Positions 50,705 to 59,642 of a stretch of 64,000 bases of DNA are shown piece by piece. A program made the translations under genes and the position numbers. The first letter of the stretch is position 1. The number at the start of each line of letters is the position of its first letter. The stretch is from JBOZRQ01 sp050789255 (GTDB lineage: Bacteria; Bacillota; Sulfobacillia; Symbiobacteriales; Symbiobacteriaceae), in assembly GCA_050789255.1 (NCBI GenBank), contig JBOZRQ010000046.1, positions 239,693-303,692 on the forward strand. The letters are read 5' to 3'. Under the pieces are notes generated by a model. It saw only the letters and a list, made by a program, of their open reading frames with translations, ran no database searches and was not told where the DNA came from.

Positions 50705-51736
50705 ATGGAGCAGAAACTGATGCAGATCATGGTCGGGGCGCCGTTCTCCTTCGCTGAGACGGCGCTTGAGCTGTTCGCCTGGCAGTACGAGCGCTGCCAG
50801 CCCTACCGCCGCTTCGCCGACGCCCGGGGTCGCAACCCGGGGAGCGTGAAGGACTGGCGGGAGATTCCGTACCTGCCGGTGACGGCCTTCAAGCACGCCC
50901 GCATCTACAGCGGCTCTGGGGAGCCGGGGCATATGTTCCAGACCAGCGGGACCACCGAGGGGCCGGAGCTGCGGGGCCGCCACTACTTTGAGCGGCTGGA
51001 CCTGTATGCCGCCTCCGCCAGGGCGACCTTCAAGGCCTTTGTCATGCCTGACCTGGAGCGGATGCCCATGCTCATGCTGGCCCAACCGCCCTCGGAGCGG
51101 CAGGACTCTTCGCTCTCCTGGTACCTCGGACAGCAGGAGGCGGCTTACGGGGCGCCCGGCGGCGGCTGGTTCGTCGGGCCCGAGGGGCTGCGGGTGGCGG
51201 AGCTTGAGCGGGCGCTGCGCGCCGCAGATGGTCCGGTGGCGCTGCTCGGCACCGCCTTCGCCTTCGTGCACCTGGTGGACAGCGGGCTGAAGCTGCGGTT
51301 GGCGCCCGGCTCCCGGATCATGGAGACCGGGGGCTTCAAGGGCAAGAGCCGCGAGGTGGAGCGGGCCGAGCTATACCGCCTGGTGCGGGAGGCGCTGGGG
51401 CCAGATGTGGCGTGCGTCAACCAGTACGGCATGACCGAGATGTCCTCCAACTGTTACGACCAGACGCTGGTCACCGGGTCAGCGTTGAAGGGCGGGCCGG
51501 CGTGGGTGAAGATCCGCATCCTGCACCCCGAGACGCTCGCGGAGATGCAGAACGGCGAGCCGGGGCTGGTCGCTGTGATCGACCTGGCCAACCTGTACTC
51601 CTGCGCCTTCTTGCTCACCCAGGACGTGGGCATCATGCACAAGGATGGCTTCGAGGTGCTCGGCCGGGCGCCGGGCGCCGAGGCGCGGGGCTGCTCCATC
51701 GCCATGGATCAGTTCCTGCGGGCGAACGCCCGATGA
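50705..51736 (+). CDS. LuxE-like acyl-protein synthetase/acyltransferase
   Basis: The 343-residue ANL-related protein has the nucleotide motif TSGTTEGPELRGRHYF, NQYGMTEMSSNCYD and a conserved Cys near the C-terminus, C330 in EARGCSIAMDQF, equivalent to the acylated Cys of LuxE. LuxE activates a fatty acid as acyl-AMP and holds it as a thioester for LuxC. The start is ATG 50705, 5 bases after queE, so it is in the same transcript. There is no luciferase (luxAB) nearby. Confidence 0.88.
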   Translation: MEQKLMQIMVGAPFSFAETALELFAWQYERCQPYRRFADARGRNPGSVKDWREIPYLPVTAFKHARIYSGSGEPGHMFQTSGTTEGPELRGRHYFERLDLYAASARATFKAFVMPDLERMPMLMLAQPPSERQDSSLSWYLGQQEAAYGAPGGGWFVGPEGLRVAELERALRAADGPVALLGTAFAFVHLVDSGLKLRLAPGSRIMETGGFKGKSREVERAELYRLVREALGPDVACVNQYGMTEMSSNCYDQTLVTGSALKGGPAWVKIRILHPETLAEMQNGEPGLVAVIDLANLYSCAFLLTQDVGIMHKDGFEVLGRAPGAEARGCSIAMDQFLRANAR

Positions 51737-52965
51737 ACGGGCTGGTGGATCGCCTTCTTCAGGCGCAGGCTTCGATTTCGGACCTGCAGGTCGATGAGAT
51801 CCTGGGCTCGCTGGAGCGGGTGGTACTGCGCTGGCTGGACCACGGCGACCCGGTTCGCCGGGAGGCCGAGGAGAGGCTTGGTCAGGTGACGGGGCTGGCC
51901 GGGGCCATGCTAGGCCAGGGCCTCGATCAGATGGTGGAGCGAGTGCGCGGGGTCGGGGCGCTGCTGGACCAGGACCTTGGCAGCCGCTACGTGCTGGACC
52001 GGTTTGTGGAGCGGGCGCCCGGCTTGCGCTCCCGGGCCTGGGGGCCGGGGCTGTTGGTCTGCGTGTTCTCGGGGAATGTGCCGGGGATCCCGGCGTTCGA
52101 CATGGCGCTGGGGCTGGCCCTGAAGAGCGCCGTGCTGGCGCGGCCGGCGGCGGCGGAGCCCCACTTCGCTGAGCTCTGGGCCCGGTCGGTGGCCGAGGTG
52201 GATGAGCGGCTCGGGCGGTGCCTGGCCGTGCAGCGGTGGGGCTACGAGGAGTCGTGGGCCTATCAGCGGGCCGGGGCGGTGTTGGCCTACGGGTCGGACG
52301 AGTCGCTGGCAGCCATTCGGGCGCAGGTGCCTGCCGGGCTGCGCTTTGTGGGGCACGGGCACAAGATCGGCTTTGCGGTGGTTGCCCGGGAGGCTGCCAT
52401 GCCCGAGACCGCCCGCCGGCTGGCCCGGGATGTAGCCATGTACGATCAGCAGGGCTGTGTGAGCCCGCACATGGCGTTTGTAGAGCGGGGCGGGGAGCTG
52501 GCGCCGGGGGAGTTCGCCCGGGCCTGTGGCGAGGCGCTGGAGGCGCTGGAGCGGGAGATGCCGCGGGGGCGGCTCTCGGCGGCTGAGGCCATGGCGCTGC
52601 GGTCGGCCCGGGATGAGGCGGAGTTTACGGCGGATGTGGTTTATGCCAGTCGGGATGGGCTCGCCTGGGCTGTGGCTCACTGTGAGCGGCCCGAGTTCTT
52701 GCCGAGTCCGCTTGGGCGGATGCTGAGGACGTTTGCGGTGGATGATGTACGTCAGGTAGTCGATGTGGTTCGGCCCTTTGGTCGGTATTTGCAGACCGTG
52801 GGCTATGCTGGTGATCGGGTGTTGGAGATGGCGGCGGAGCTGGGGCGTCTTGGGGTGAGTAGGGTATGTGCGGTTGGGATGGTGCAGCAGGTCGGGCCGT
52901 TGGTTCGGCACGACGGCGTCAGCGTGGCGGGCAGTCTGGTGCGGTGGACGGACATCGACGGGTGA
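51733..52965 (+). CDS. LuxC-like acyl-CoA/acyl-thioester reductase
   Basis: The 410-residue aldehyde dehydrogenase-like protein has SGNVPGIPAFDMALGLALKS in the cofactor domain and the catalytic Cys C242 in YDQQGCVSPH, the LuxC signature. It reduces the acyl group held by the LuxE partner to an aldehyde with NADPH. Its ATG overlaps the stop of the LuxE-like gene (ATGA). The two form a carboxylic-acid reductase pair. Confidence 0.88.
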   Translation: MNGLVDRLLQAQASISDLQVDEILGSLERVVLRWLDHGDPVRREAEERLGQVTGLAGAMLGQGLDQMVERVRGVGALLDQDLGSRYVLDRFVERAPGLRSRAWGPGLLVCVFSGNVPGIPAFDMALGLALKSAVLARPAAAEPHFAELWARSVAEVDERLGRCLAVQRWGYEESWAYQRAGAVLAYGSDESLAAIRAQVPAGLRFVGHGHKIGFAVVAREAAMPETARRLARDVAMYDQQGCVSPHMAFVERGGELAPGEFARACGEALEALEREMPRGRLSAAEAMALRSARDEAEFTADVVYASRDGLAWAVAHCERPEFLPSPLGRMLRTFAVDDVRQVVDVVRPFGRYLQTVGYAGDRVLEMAAELGRLGVSRVCAVGMVQQVGPLVRHDGVSVAGSLVRWTDIDG

Positions 52966-53056
52966 CGGCGTGCGCCTTAGCCTCTTTCCGGACTTCACAC
53001 CCAAGCGCTGCGCCCACTCCCCCCTTTTTGTTTGCGCGCAGAGGAGGCACCTGGGC

Positions 53057-54388
53057 ATGGATCTCAAGCGGCTTGACTTAGCTCATTTGATTCACGCGGA
53101 GGTTCACTTTCGGGACTTCTACCGGAAGGGTCCGGTCGTCATCACCGGGGCCTCTGGATCGACCGTGTATGATACCGAGGGCCGGGCGTTTTTGGATGCG
53201 CAGGGCGGGCTGGGGCTGGTCAATATCGGGTATGGGCGCAAGGAGATTGCGCAGGTGGCTGCCAAGCAGATGGAGCAGCTGATGTACTACCATACCTACT
53301 TCAACTTCAGCAACGATGCGGCGGTCCGGCTGGCGGCAAAGCTGGCGGCCATCGCGCCGGAGGGGCTCACGAAGGTCTTCTTCACCCTGGGCGGGGCTGA
53401 GGCGGTGGAGAGCGCGGCGAAGGCGGCAAGACTCTTCCAGAGGGCGCAGGGGCGCCCGCAGGGGGACAAGATCATCTGCCTGCTCCAGGGCTACCACGGC
53501 AATACGATGGGCGCCCTCTCGGCGACGGGCATGGCGATGCACAAGGAGCTGTTCGGGCCGCTGGTGGAGGGCTTCATACATATCGCGGCGCCGGATCGCT
53601 TTGAGGGACCGTGGGGCTACGATGACCCCGAGGCGGGCGCCCGGTACGCAGCACTGCTGGAGGAGCGTATCCTGCGGGAGGGGCCGGAGACCGTGGCCGC
53701 ATTCCTGGCCGAGCCGATCCTGGGCGTCGGCGGGACGATCGTGCCGCCCGATGACTACTTCCGACACATCCGGGCGATCTGCGACAAGTACGGGATCCTC
53801 TGGATCGCCGACGAGGTGATGACAGGCTTTGGCCGTACCGGCACCACCTGGGCCGTCGAGCACTTCGGCGCCGTGCCCGATATGGTCTGCACCGCCAAGG
53901 GACTCACCAGCGGCTACCTGCCGCTGGGCGCCGTCCTGATGCACGAGCGGGTGGTCCAAACGATTGCCGATGCCGACCTGCCCTTCACCCATGGCTTCAC
54001 CTACGCCGGCCACCCGGTGGCCTGTGCGGTGGCCCTGGCCAACATCGAGATCTACGAGCGGGAGAACCTGGCCCGGCGTTCCGCCGAGGTGGGCGCCCGC
54101 TTCATGGAGGCCCTGCGGGCGAAGGGCAACCCGCACATCGCCGAGGTGCGGGGCAAGGGGCTGATGGTCGGGATCGAGCTGGTGACTGACCGGGCGAGCA
54201 AGGGGCGCAAGCCAGGCGTCGCCTTCACCGTGGAGGCCCTCTGCTTCGAGGAGGGCGTGATCACCGGGGTGGCGCCCTACCGGGACACCCTGAACATTAC
54301 CCCGCCGCTGGTCCTGACCGACGCCGAGGCGGACCGGCTGGTCGACGTTTTCGACCGCACGATTCGGCGGGCGTTCGCTGAAAGCTGA
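53057..54388 (+). CDS. Class III (omega) aminotransferase
   Basis: The 443-residue PLP enzyme has the class III motif LWIADEVMTGFGRTGTTWAV, the PLP lysine K281 in CTAKGLTSGYLPLGAV, and FTLGGAEAVESAAKAARL (N-terminal region). Omega-aminotransferases move amino groups to aldehydes or ketones; members act on putrescine, taurine, beta-alanine and others. It follows the LuxE/LuxC pair by 91 bases with its own GAGGAGG before ATG 53057. Aldehyde-to-amine conversion with the LuxC product is a possible role (inference). Confidence 0.9.
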   Translation: MDLKRLDLAHLIHAEVHFRDFYRKGPVVITGASGSTVYDTEGRAFLDAQGGLGLVNIGYGRKEIAQVAAKQMEQLMYYHTYFNFSNDAAVRLAAKLAAIAPEGLTKVFFTLGGAEAVESAAKAARLFQRAQGRPQGDKIICLLQGYHGNTMGALSATGMAMHKELFGPLVEGFIHIAAPDRFEGPWGYDDPEAGARYAALLEERILREGPETVAAFLAEPILGVGGTIVPPDDYFRHIRAICDKYGILWIADEVMTGFGRTGTTWAVEHFGAVPDMVCTAKGLTSGYLPLGAVLMHERVVQTIADADLPFTHGFTYAGHPVACAVALANIEIYERENLARRSAEVGARFMEALRAKGNPHIAEVRGKGLMVGIELVTDRASKGRKPGVAFTVEALCFEEGVITGVAPYRDTLNITPPLVLTDAEADRLVDVFDRTIRRAFAES

Positions 54389-54471
54389 ATAGTAAGGGTC
54401 TGAAGGATTCCCGCCGCCCCCTCCTGAATACTCTTTGCTAACGCAAAAGTGATATAAGGGGCGGTGAATCC

Positions 54472-55368
54472 GTGGCGAGAGTTCGGTGGTCGATGGCGGC
54501 GCTTCTGATCATCGCGACGGTTCTGCTGGCCGGATGCGGCGCCCGGACTCGCTCCCAGGCGGCCAGTGCCGAGCAGGCGCAAACCGCCGCCAAATCGGCT
54601 CTCCTGGGCTACCTGGAGGGCCGGCGGGCCGGCGACCTGGCCCGGGCCTACACCTACCTCTCCGGCCCCTCCCAGGCGCTCTACAGCCAGCAGGAGTTCG
54701 TGGGCTACTACGGGCAGTTCCCGCGGCTGGAGTGGCAGCGGGTGGGCAAGGTAACCATGGTGGCGGAGGATTGGGCGCGCATCGTCGTCTACGACATCAC
54801 CTCGATCAGCCGGGAGGGCCAGCGGAACCGGCTGGCGGACTTCGCCTACTACGTCCACCGCAAGGACGGGCGCTGGGGCGTGGCGGTGCTCAACCCCGCC
54901 ATGGCTCGGCTGAACGAAGCTGAAGGACCCGAGGGGACCCTGCAAGCCGCCCGGCCCTTACTGAAAGCCAATCCGTATAGCTCGCAGGTCCACCGGGAGC
55001 TCTACTACGCCTTTCTTGCAGGCGGCGACCCCGCCCAGGCGGAGGCAGAGCTGAACACCCTCTTCCAGGTGAGCAGCCCGAGCGACCTGGCGGGCCTGCA
55101 GGTCATGTGGTCGCAACTCCACCTGGTGACCGACCAGCCCGAGCGGGCGGCCAAGGCGGCGGACACCGCGATCAAGCTGGCCCTGGCCTACCCGGAGACC
55201 TACGGCAGTCCGTGGCGCTCCAGCGTGCTTACCACCCTGGCCCAGGCGCACCTGGCCCTGGGCGATGAGGCCGCCGCCCGCTCTGCACTGCAACAGGCCA
55301 TCCAGCTGAACCCCGAAAACCTGGACGCCGGCGCCTTGCTCCAGGGGCTCAGCCGGCCCAAGACCTAA
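54472..55368 (+). CDS. Lipoprotein with TPR-like repeats
   Basis: The 298-residue product has a lipoprotein signal (MAALLIIATVLLAGCGART), a Lumazine/NTF2-like middle domain (LLGYLEGRRAGDLARAYTYL to KDGRWGVAVLNPAM) and C-terminal TPR-like helices (AARSALQQAIQLNPENLDAG). It should sit on the outer face of the membrane. GTG 54472 has AAGGGGCGG upstream. The function is unknown. Confidence 0.82.
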   Translation: MARVRWSMAALLIIATVLLAGCGARTRSQAASAEQAQTAAKSALLGYLEGRRAGDLARAYTYLSGPSQALYSQQEFVGYYGQFPRLEWQRVGKVTMVAEDWARIVVYDITSISREGQRNRLADFAYYVHRKDGRWGVAVLNPAMARLNEAEGPEGTLQAARPLLKANPYSSQVHRELYYAFLAGGDPAQAEAELNTLFQVSSPSDLAGLQVMWSQLHLVTDQPERAAKAADTAIKLALAYPETYGSPWRSSVLTTLAQAHLALGDEAAARSALQQAIQLNPENLDAGALLQGLSRPKT

Positions 55369-55388
55369 TCGACCCGGGAGGGAGCACC

Positions 55389-55736
55389 TTGTCCAATCCG
55401 TTCGGACAGTACCAGGTCAAAGAGATTTCAGCCGAAGAGGTGAAGCGCCGCCTAGAGGCGGGCGAGCAGCTTCACGTGATCGACATCCGCGAGCCCTTCG
55501 AGTGGCAAATGTCCGGTGTAATCCCCGGCGCCCGCCTTGCGTCCATGCGCCCGTTCCTCCTGACCCAGCTGGACACCGTCGACAAGGAGCAGGAGCTCGT
55601 CCTGGTCTGCGCCAGCGGCGTCCGCACCGTCGACGCCGCCGTCTACATGACCATGAAGGGCTTCCAAAACGTGAAGTCCATGGCCGGCGGCATGAAAGCC
55701 TGGAAGGGCGCCACTGTGCCTCCTACCGGAAATTAG
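55389..55736 (+). CDS. Rhodanese-like protein
   Basis: The 115-residue single rhodanese domain has VIDIREPFEWQMSGVIPGA and the active-site loop VCASGVRT with catalytic Cys. It may carry persulfide. TTG 55389 has GGGAGGGAG upstream. It follows the TPR lipoprotein by 20 bases, so they are probably an operon. Confidence 0.93.
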   Translation: MSNPFGQYQVKEISAEEVKRRLEAGEQLHVIDIREPFEWQMSGVIPGARLASMRPFLLTQLDTVDKEQELVLVCASGVRTVDAAVYMTMKGFQNVKSMAGGMKAWKGATVPPTGN

Positions 55737-55748
55737 GGCGACGGGAAC

Positions 55749-55868
55749 TTACCGCAGATTACGCAGATTTTACAGATTACGCAGATTACCTGGATCGCCG
55801 TAATGATTCATGCCAAAAAAATTTATTACAATCTGTGTAATCATATAAATCTGCGTAATCTGCGGTAA
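55749..55868. repeat. 120-bp palindromic element of ATCTGCGTAATCTGCGG type
   Basis: Perfect 22-bp inverted arms lie at 55749-55770 and 55847-55868 (starting TTACCGCAGATTACGC), with more copies of CAGATTACGCAGATT inside. The core is AT-rich. It resembles blocks in the repeat region at 33.7-33.9 kb (AATCCGCGTAATCCGCG). It encodes no protein and looks like a small non-coding mobile repeat. Confidence 0.8.
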
Positions 55869-55880
55869 AAAACGCCTCCA

Positions 55881-55908
55881 CCCCCGATCGACAAGATCGG
55901 GGTTTTTC
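55881..55908 (+). terminator. Rho-independent terminator
   Basis: CCCCGATC / GATCGGGG with a 5-base loop and T5. The rest up to the OppA start holds no gene. Confidence 0.9.
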
Positions 55909-56017
55909 GCGCGTAACCACACGATGAGATCTCCTGCCAGCGCAAAGGGTGATACCCCTCCAAGATTAGAAATAGTAATTCCGTCTGGGTAAGGAATTTC
56001 TGGAAGACACAGGGGGT

Positions 56018-57679
56018 ATGTCAGTGTTCCGAAGGAGTATATCGGTATTCCTGGTGGCGGTGCTGGCCATGGGAATCCTCGCCGGCTGCGCTACAAAGAA
56101 AGAGACCCAGTCCGGCGACGATAAGAAGCCCGACGCCAAGACGGAAAAGGTCATTCGGTACAACATGGGCGCCGATCCGCGCTACCTCGACCCGGCCCTT
56201 ATGACCGACCTCGCCGCCTTCTCCGCCGAGAACCAGATGTTCGAGGGCCTCGTGCGCATCACCGAGAAGGGCACCGAGAAGGGGCTGGCCGTCAACTGGG
56301 AGGAGAAGGACGGCGGCCTGAAATACGTCTTTACCCTCCGCGACGGGCTGAAGTGGTCCAACGGGGACCCGATCACCGCTGAAGACTTTGTGTACTCCTG
56401 GCAGCGGGCGCTCGATCCGCGCACCGCGTCCGAGTACGCCTATCAGTTGTACTACATCAAGGGCGGCGAGGCGCTCAACGCCATCAAGACCGACGCCGCC
56501 GACGCCACCTCGAAGATCGACGCTGCCATGAAGGCCCTCGGTGTCAAGGCGGTCGACGCCAAAACCCTGGAGGTCACCCTGGAGGCGCCCACCCCGTACT
56601 TCATCGCCCTGACCGCCTTCCCGACCCTGCACCCCGTCAACAAGAAGGTCGTCACCGCAGATAAGGACTGGGCCACCAAGGCCGCCTCGTATGTCTCCAA
56701 CGGCCCGTACAAGCTGACAGCCTGGGAGCCCAAGAAGCAACTGGTCATGGAGAAGAACCCCAACTACTGGGATGCCGCCAACGTCAAGGTCGACAAGCTG
56801 ATCTACTACATGGTCGAGGAGAAGGCCACCGCCCTCAACATGTGGGAGAGCGACCAGGTCGACATCATCGAGTCCCCGCCCCCCGCTGAACTGGCCCGCC
56901 TCACCAAGGAGGGCAAGCTGAAGAAGGCCCCGTCCTACGGGACCTACTACTACCTGTTCAACAACAAGGTCAAGCCCTTCGACAACCCGAAGGTGCGCAA
57001 GGCTCTCTCCATGGCCATCGACCGCAAGGCCATCGTCGAGAACGTCACCCGCGGCGGTCAGGTTCCTGCATTCGCCTTCGTAGCCCCGGGCTCCCCGGAC
57101 GACGCCGGCAAGGACTTCCGCGCCGGTCGGGAGGCCATGTTCAAGGAGGATGTGGCCGAGGCCAAGAAGCTGCTCGCCGAGGCCGGCTACCCGGACGGTA
57201 AGGGCTTCCCCGCGGTGACCTTCCTCTACAACACCGACGAGGGCCACAAGGCCGTCGGCGAGGCGATCAAGGAGATGTGGAAGCAGAACCTCGGCATCAA
57301 CGTCACCATGCAGAACACCGAGTGGAAGGTCGTGCTCGACAAGCGCCATAAGGGCGACTACCAGATCGCCCGCGCCGGCTGGTACGGCGACTACCTCGAC
57401 GCCATGACCTACATGGACCTCTACGTGACCGACGGCGGCAATAACGACTCCTTCTGGTCCAACACGCAGTACGACAAGCTGATCGCCGACACCAAAAAGA
57501 CCACCGACGCCAAGGTTCGCTTTGACAACATGAAGAAGGCGGAGGAGATTTTGATTAACGACATGCCGATCATGCCGATCTACTACTACGTCAACCTCTA
57601 CCTCCAAAAGGAGAACGTCACCGGGGTCTTCCGGAACCCGCTGGGCATCATGGACCTGAAGGGCGCCGACGTGAAGTAG
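56018..57679 (+). CDS. oppA: Oligopeptide ABC transporter substrate-binding lipoprotein
   Basis: The 553-residue product has a lipoprotein signal (SVFLVAVLAMGILAGCATKK) and the SBP_bac_5 fold (YNMGADPRYLDPALMTDLAA, EDFVYSWQRALDPRTASEYA, ADLEYNTDE-like NTDEGHKAVGEAIKEMW). It binds oligopeptides outside the membrane and hands them to the OppBC channel. An in-frame GTG at 56024, better spaced from AGGGGG, may be the true start. It heads a five-gene opp operon that could feed the cytoplasmic M14 and M55 peptidases. Confidence 0.95.
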   Translation: MSVFRRSISVFLVAVLAMGILAGCATKKETQSGDDKKPDAKTEKVIRYNMGADPRYLDPALMTDLAAFSAENQMFEGLVRITEKGTEKGLAVNWEEKDGGLKYVFTLRDGLKWSNGDPITAEDFVYSWQRALDPRTASEYAYQLYYIKGGEALNAIKTDAADATSKIDAAMKALGVKAVDAKTLEVTLEAPTPYFIALTAFPTLHPVNKKVVTADKDWATKAASYVSNGPYKLTAWEPKKQLVMEKNPNYWDAANVKVDKLIYYMVEEKATALNMWESDQVDIIESPPPAELARLTKEGKLKKAPSYGTYYYLFNNKVKPFDNPKVRKALSMAIDRKAIVENVTRGGQVPAFAFVAPGSPDDAGKDFRAGREAMFKEDVAEAKKLLAEAGYPDGKGFPAVTFLYNTDEGHKAVGEAIKEMWKQNLGINVTMQNTEWKVVLDKRHKGDYQIARAGWYGDYLDAMTYMDLYVTDGGNNDSFWSNTQYDKLIADTKKTTDAKVRFDNMKKAEEILINDMPIMPIYYYVNLYLQKENVTGVFRNPLGIMDLKGADVK

Positions 57680-57768
57680 CCTGGCTAGCCAACACGGCCG
57701 GAGGTGCGCCAAATCCCGCGTGCCTCCGGCCGTCGTTGCACCCGCCAGGGGCAAGGGGGGAGCTTCGC

Positions 57769-58692
57769 TTGGTTCGGTTTATTGGCCGGCGCCTGATCTC
57801 CGGACTCCTCACACTGTGGATCATCGCCACGCTCACGTTCGTCATGATGCACGCCATCCCCGGCGACCCGTTCACCCAGGAGAAGCAGCTGCCCGAAGCG
57901 GTGGTCGCCAACCTGCACAAACGCTACCACCTGGACGACCCCATCTGGAAGCAGTACATCGACCACCTGGGCAACGTCGCCCGGTGGGACCTGGGCCCCT
58001 CGTTCCGCTACGCCACCCGCACCGTCAACGACATCATTAACAAAGGCTTCCCCGTCAGCGCCGTCCTGGGGGGCGCCGCCCTGGTCGTGGCGCTGGTGGC
58101 GGGCATCCCCATGGGCATCGTCGCTGCACTGAACCGCAACAAGTGGCCGGACAACCTGGTCACCGCCATCACCACGCTGGGCATCTCCCAGCCCGGCTTC
58201 ATCATCGGGACGGTGCTGCAGTACTTCCTGGCGGTCAAGCTGAAGCTGCTTCCGGTCGCCCTGTGGGAGGACGGGTGGCGCTCCATGGTGATGCCGGTGA
58301 TCGCCCTGTCTTTCCTACCAGCGGCCTTCTTTGCCCGGCTGGTGCGCTCCAGCATGCTGGAGGTGATCAGCCAGGACTACATCCGCACGGCGAAGGCCAA
58401 GGGCCTGCCCCGGCTCACCGTGATCCTCAAGCACGCCCTGCGCAACGCCGTCATGCCGCTCATCACCGTGCTGGGGCCGCTGGCAGCTGGGATTCTGACC
58501 GGCTCGCTGGTGGTGGAGCGCATCTTCGCCATCCCGGGGCTGGGCGGTGAGTTCGTGACCAGCATCGCCAACCGGGACTACACGGTGATCATGGGGGTCA
58601 CGGTCTTCTACGCCATGCTGATTGTGGCTTTCAACCTGATTGTCGACCTGGCTTACGTGCTGGTCGACCCGCGCATCAAAATCGCCGATTAA
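57769..58692 (+). CDS. oppB: Oligopeptide ABC transporter permease
   Basis: The 307-residue permease has six membrane segments and the binding-protein-dependent motif around DYIRTAKAKGLPRLTVILKH. TTG 57769 has AAGGGGGGA upstream, 90 bases after oppA. It forms the channel with OppC. Confidence 0.94.
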   Translation: MVRFIGRRLISGLLTLWIIATLTFVMMHAIPGDPFTQEKQLPEAVVANLHKRYHLDDPIWKQYIDHLGNVARWDLGPSFRYATRTVNDIINKGFPVSAVLGGAALVVALVAGIPMGIVAALNRNKWPDNLVTAITTLGISQPGFIIGTVLQYFLAVKLKLLPVALWEDGWRSMVMPVIALSFLPAAFFARLVRSSMLEVISQDYIRTAKAKGLPRLTVILKHALRNAVMPLITVLGPLAAGILTGSLVVERIFAIPGLGGEFVTSIANRDYTVIMGVTVFYAMLIVAFNLIVDLAYVLVDPRIKIAD

Positions 58693-58704
58693 GGGAGGGG
58701 TACC

Positions 58705-59628
58705 GTGTCATCGCTCTACCTGTCGCCTGGCGACTTCCGGCGCCTGGGCCCCGAGGGCGAGGCGGCGCAGCAGGCGGGCCGGCCCAGCCGGACCTTCTGG
58801 CAGGATTCCTGGGTCAAACTCCGCCGGCACCCGATCGGCATGACCGGCCTCGTGGCCGTCACCATCATCACCCTGACGGCCGTCTTCGGGCCGATCATCC
58901 ACGGCGGATCCTACTCGGCCCAGAACCTGCTCAAGACCTTCGCCGAGCCCTCCCGGGAGCACCTTATGGGGACGGACAACCTCGGGCGCGACGTCTTTGT
59001 CCGGCTGCTGTACGGCGCCCGCATCTCGCTGACCGTCGGCTTCGCCTCCACGCTGATCTCGCTGGTGGTCGGGGTGATGTACGGGGCAATCTCGGGGTTC
59101 TACGGCGGCAAGGTCGACAATCTAATGATGCGGGCTTTGGAGGTGGTCTCGGCCATCCCGGAGCTGCTGTACCTGATCCTGCTCACCCAGGTCTTCAAGC
59201 CGGGCCTCACCACGATTCTGATCGTCATCGGCGGCACGGGCTGGTTCAGCATGGCCCGGGTGGTGCGGGGCGAGGTGCTGGCGCTCAAGGAGCGGGAGTA
59301 CGTGCTCGCCGCCCGCACCATGGGCACCCGGCCGCTCACCATTATGCTGCGGCACTTGATCCCTAACGCCATGGGGCCGATCCTGGTCACCCTGACAGTG
59401 GGCATCCCCACGGCGATCTTCTTCGAGTCGTTCCTGAGCTTCATCGGGCTCGGAATTTCGGCGCCCATGGCTTCGTGGGGCGTCATGGCCTCCGAAGCGC
59501 TCACGGCGATCCGATCCTATCCGCACCTGCTCTTCTACCCGGCCGTGGCGATCGGCGCTACCCTGCTGGCCTTCCAGTTCCTCGGGCAGGGCATGCGGGA
59601 CGCCCTGGACCCGCGCATCCGCCAGTAA
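58705..59628 (+). CDS. oppC: Oligopeptide ABC transporter permease
   Basis: The 307-residue permease has an N-terminal cytoplasmic tail, six membrane segments and the EAA-type loop KEREYVLAARTMGTRPLTIM. GTG 58705 has GGGAGGGG upstream. It starts 13 bases after oppB. Confidence 0.94.
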   Translation: MSSLYLSPGDFRRLGPEGEAAQQAGRPSRTFWQDSWVKLRRHPIGMTGLVAVTIITLTAVFGPIIHGGSYSAQNLLKTFAEPSREHLMGTDNLGRDVFVRLLYGARISLTVGFASTLISLVVGVMYGAISGFYGGKVDNLMMRALEVVSAIPELLYLILLTQVFKPGLTTILIVIGGTGWFSMARVVRGEVLALKEREYVLAARTMGTRPLTIMLRHLIPNAMGPILVTLTVGIPTAIFFESFLSFIGLGISAPMASWGVMASEALTAIRSYPHLLFYPAVAIGATLLAFQFLGQGMRDALDPRIRQ

Positions 59629-59642
59629 AGGGGGAGATGCGA

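Noticed and set aside
50705..54388. Bioluminescence operon
   Set aside because: LuxE- and LuxC-like genes are present but no luciferase subunits are nearby.
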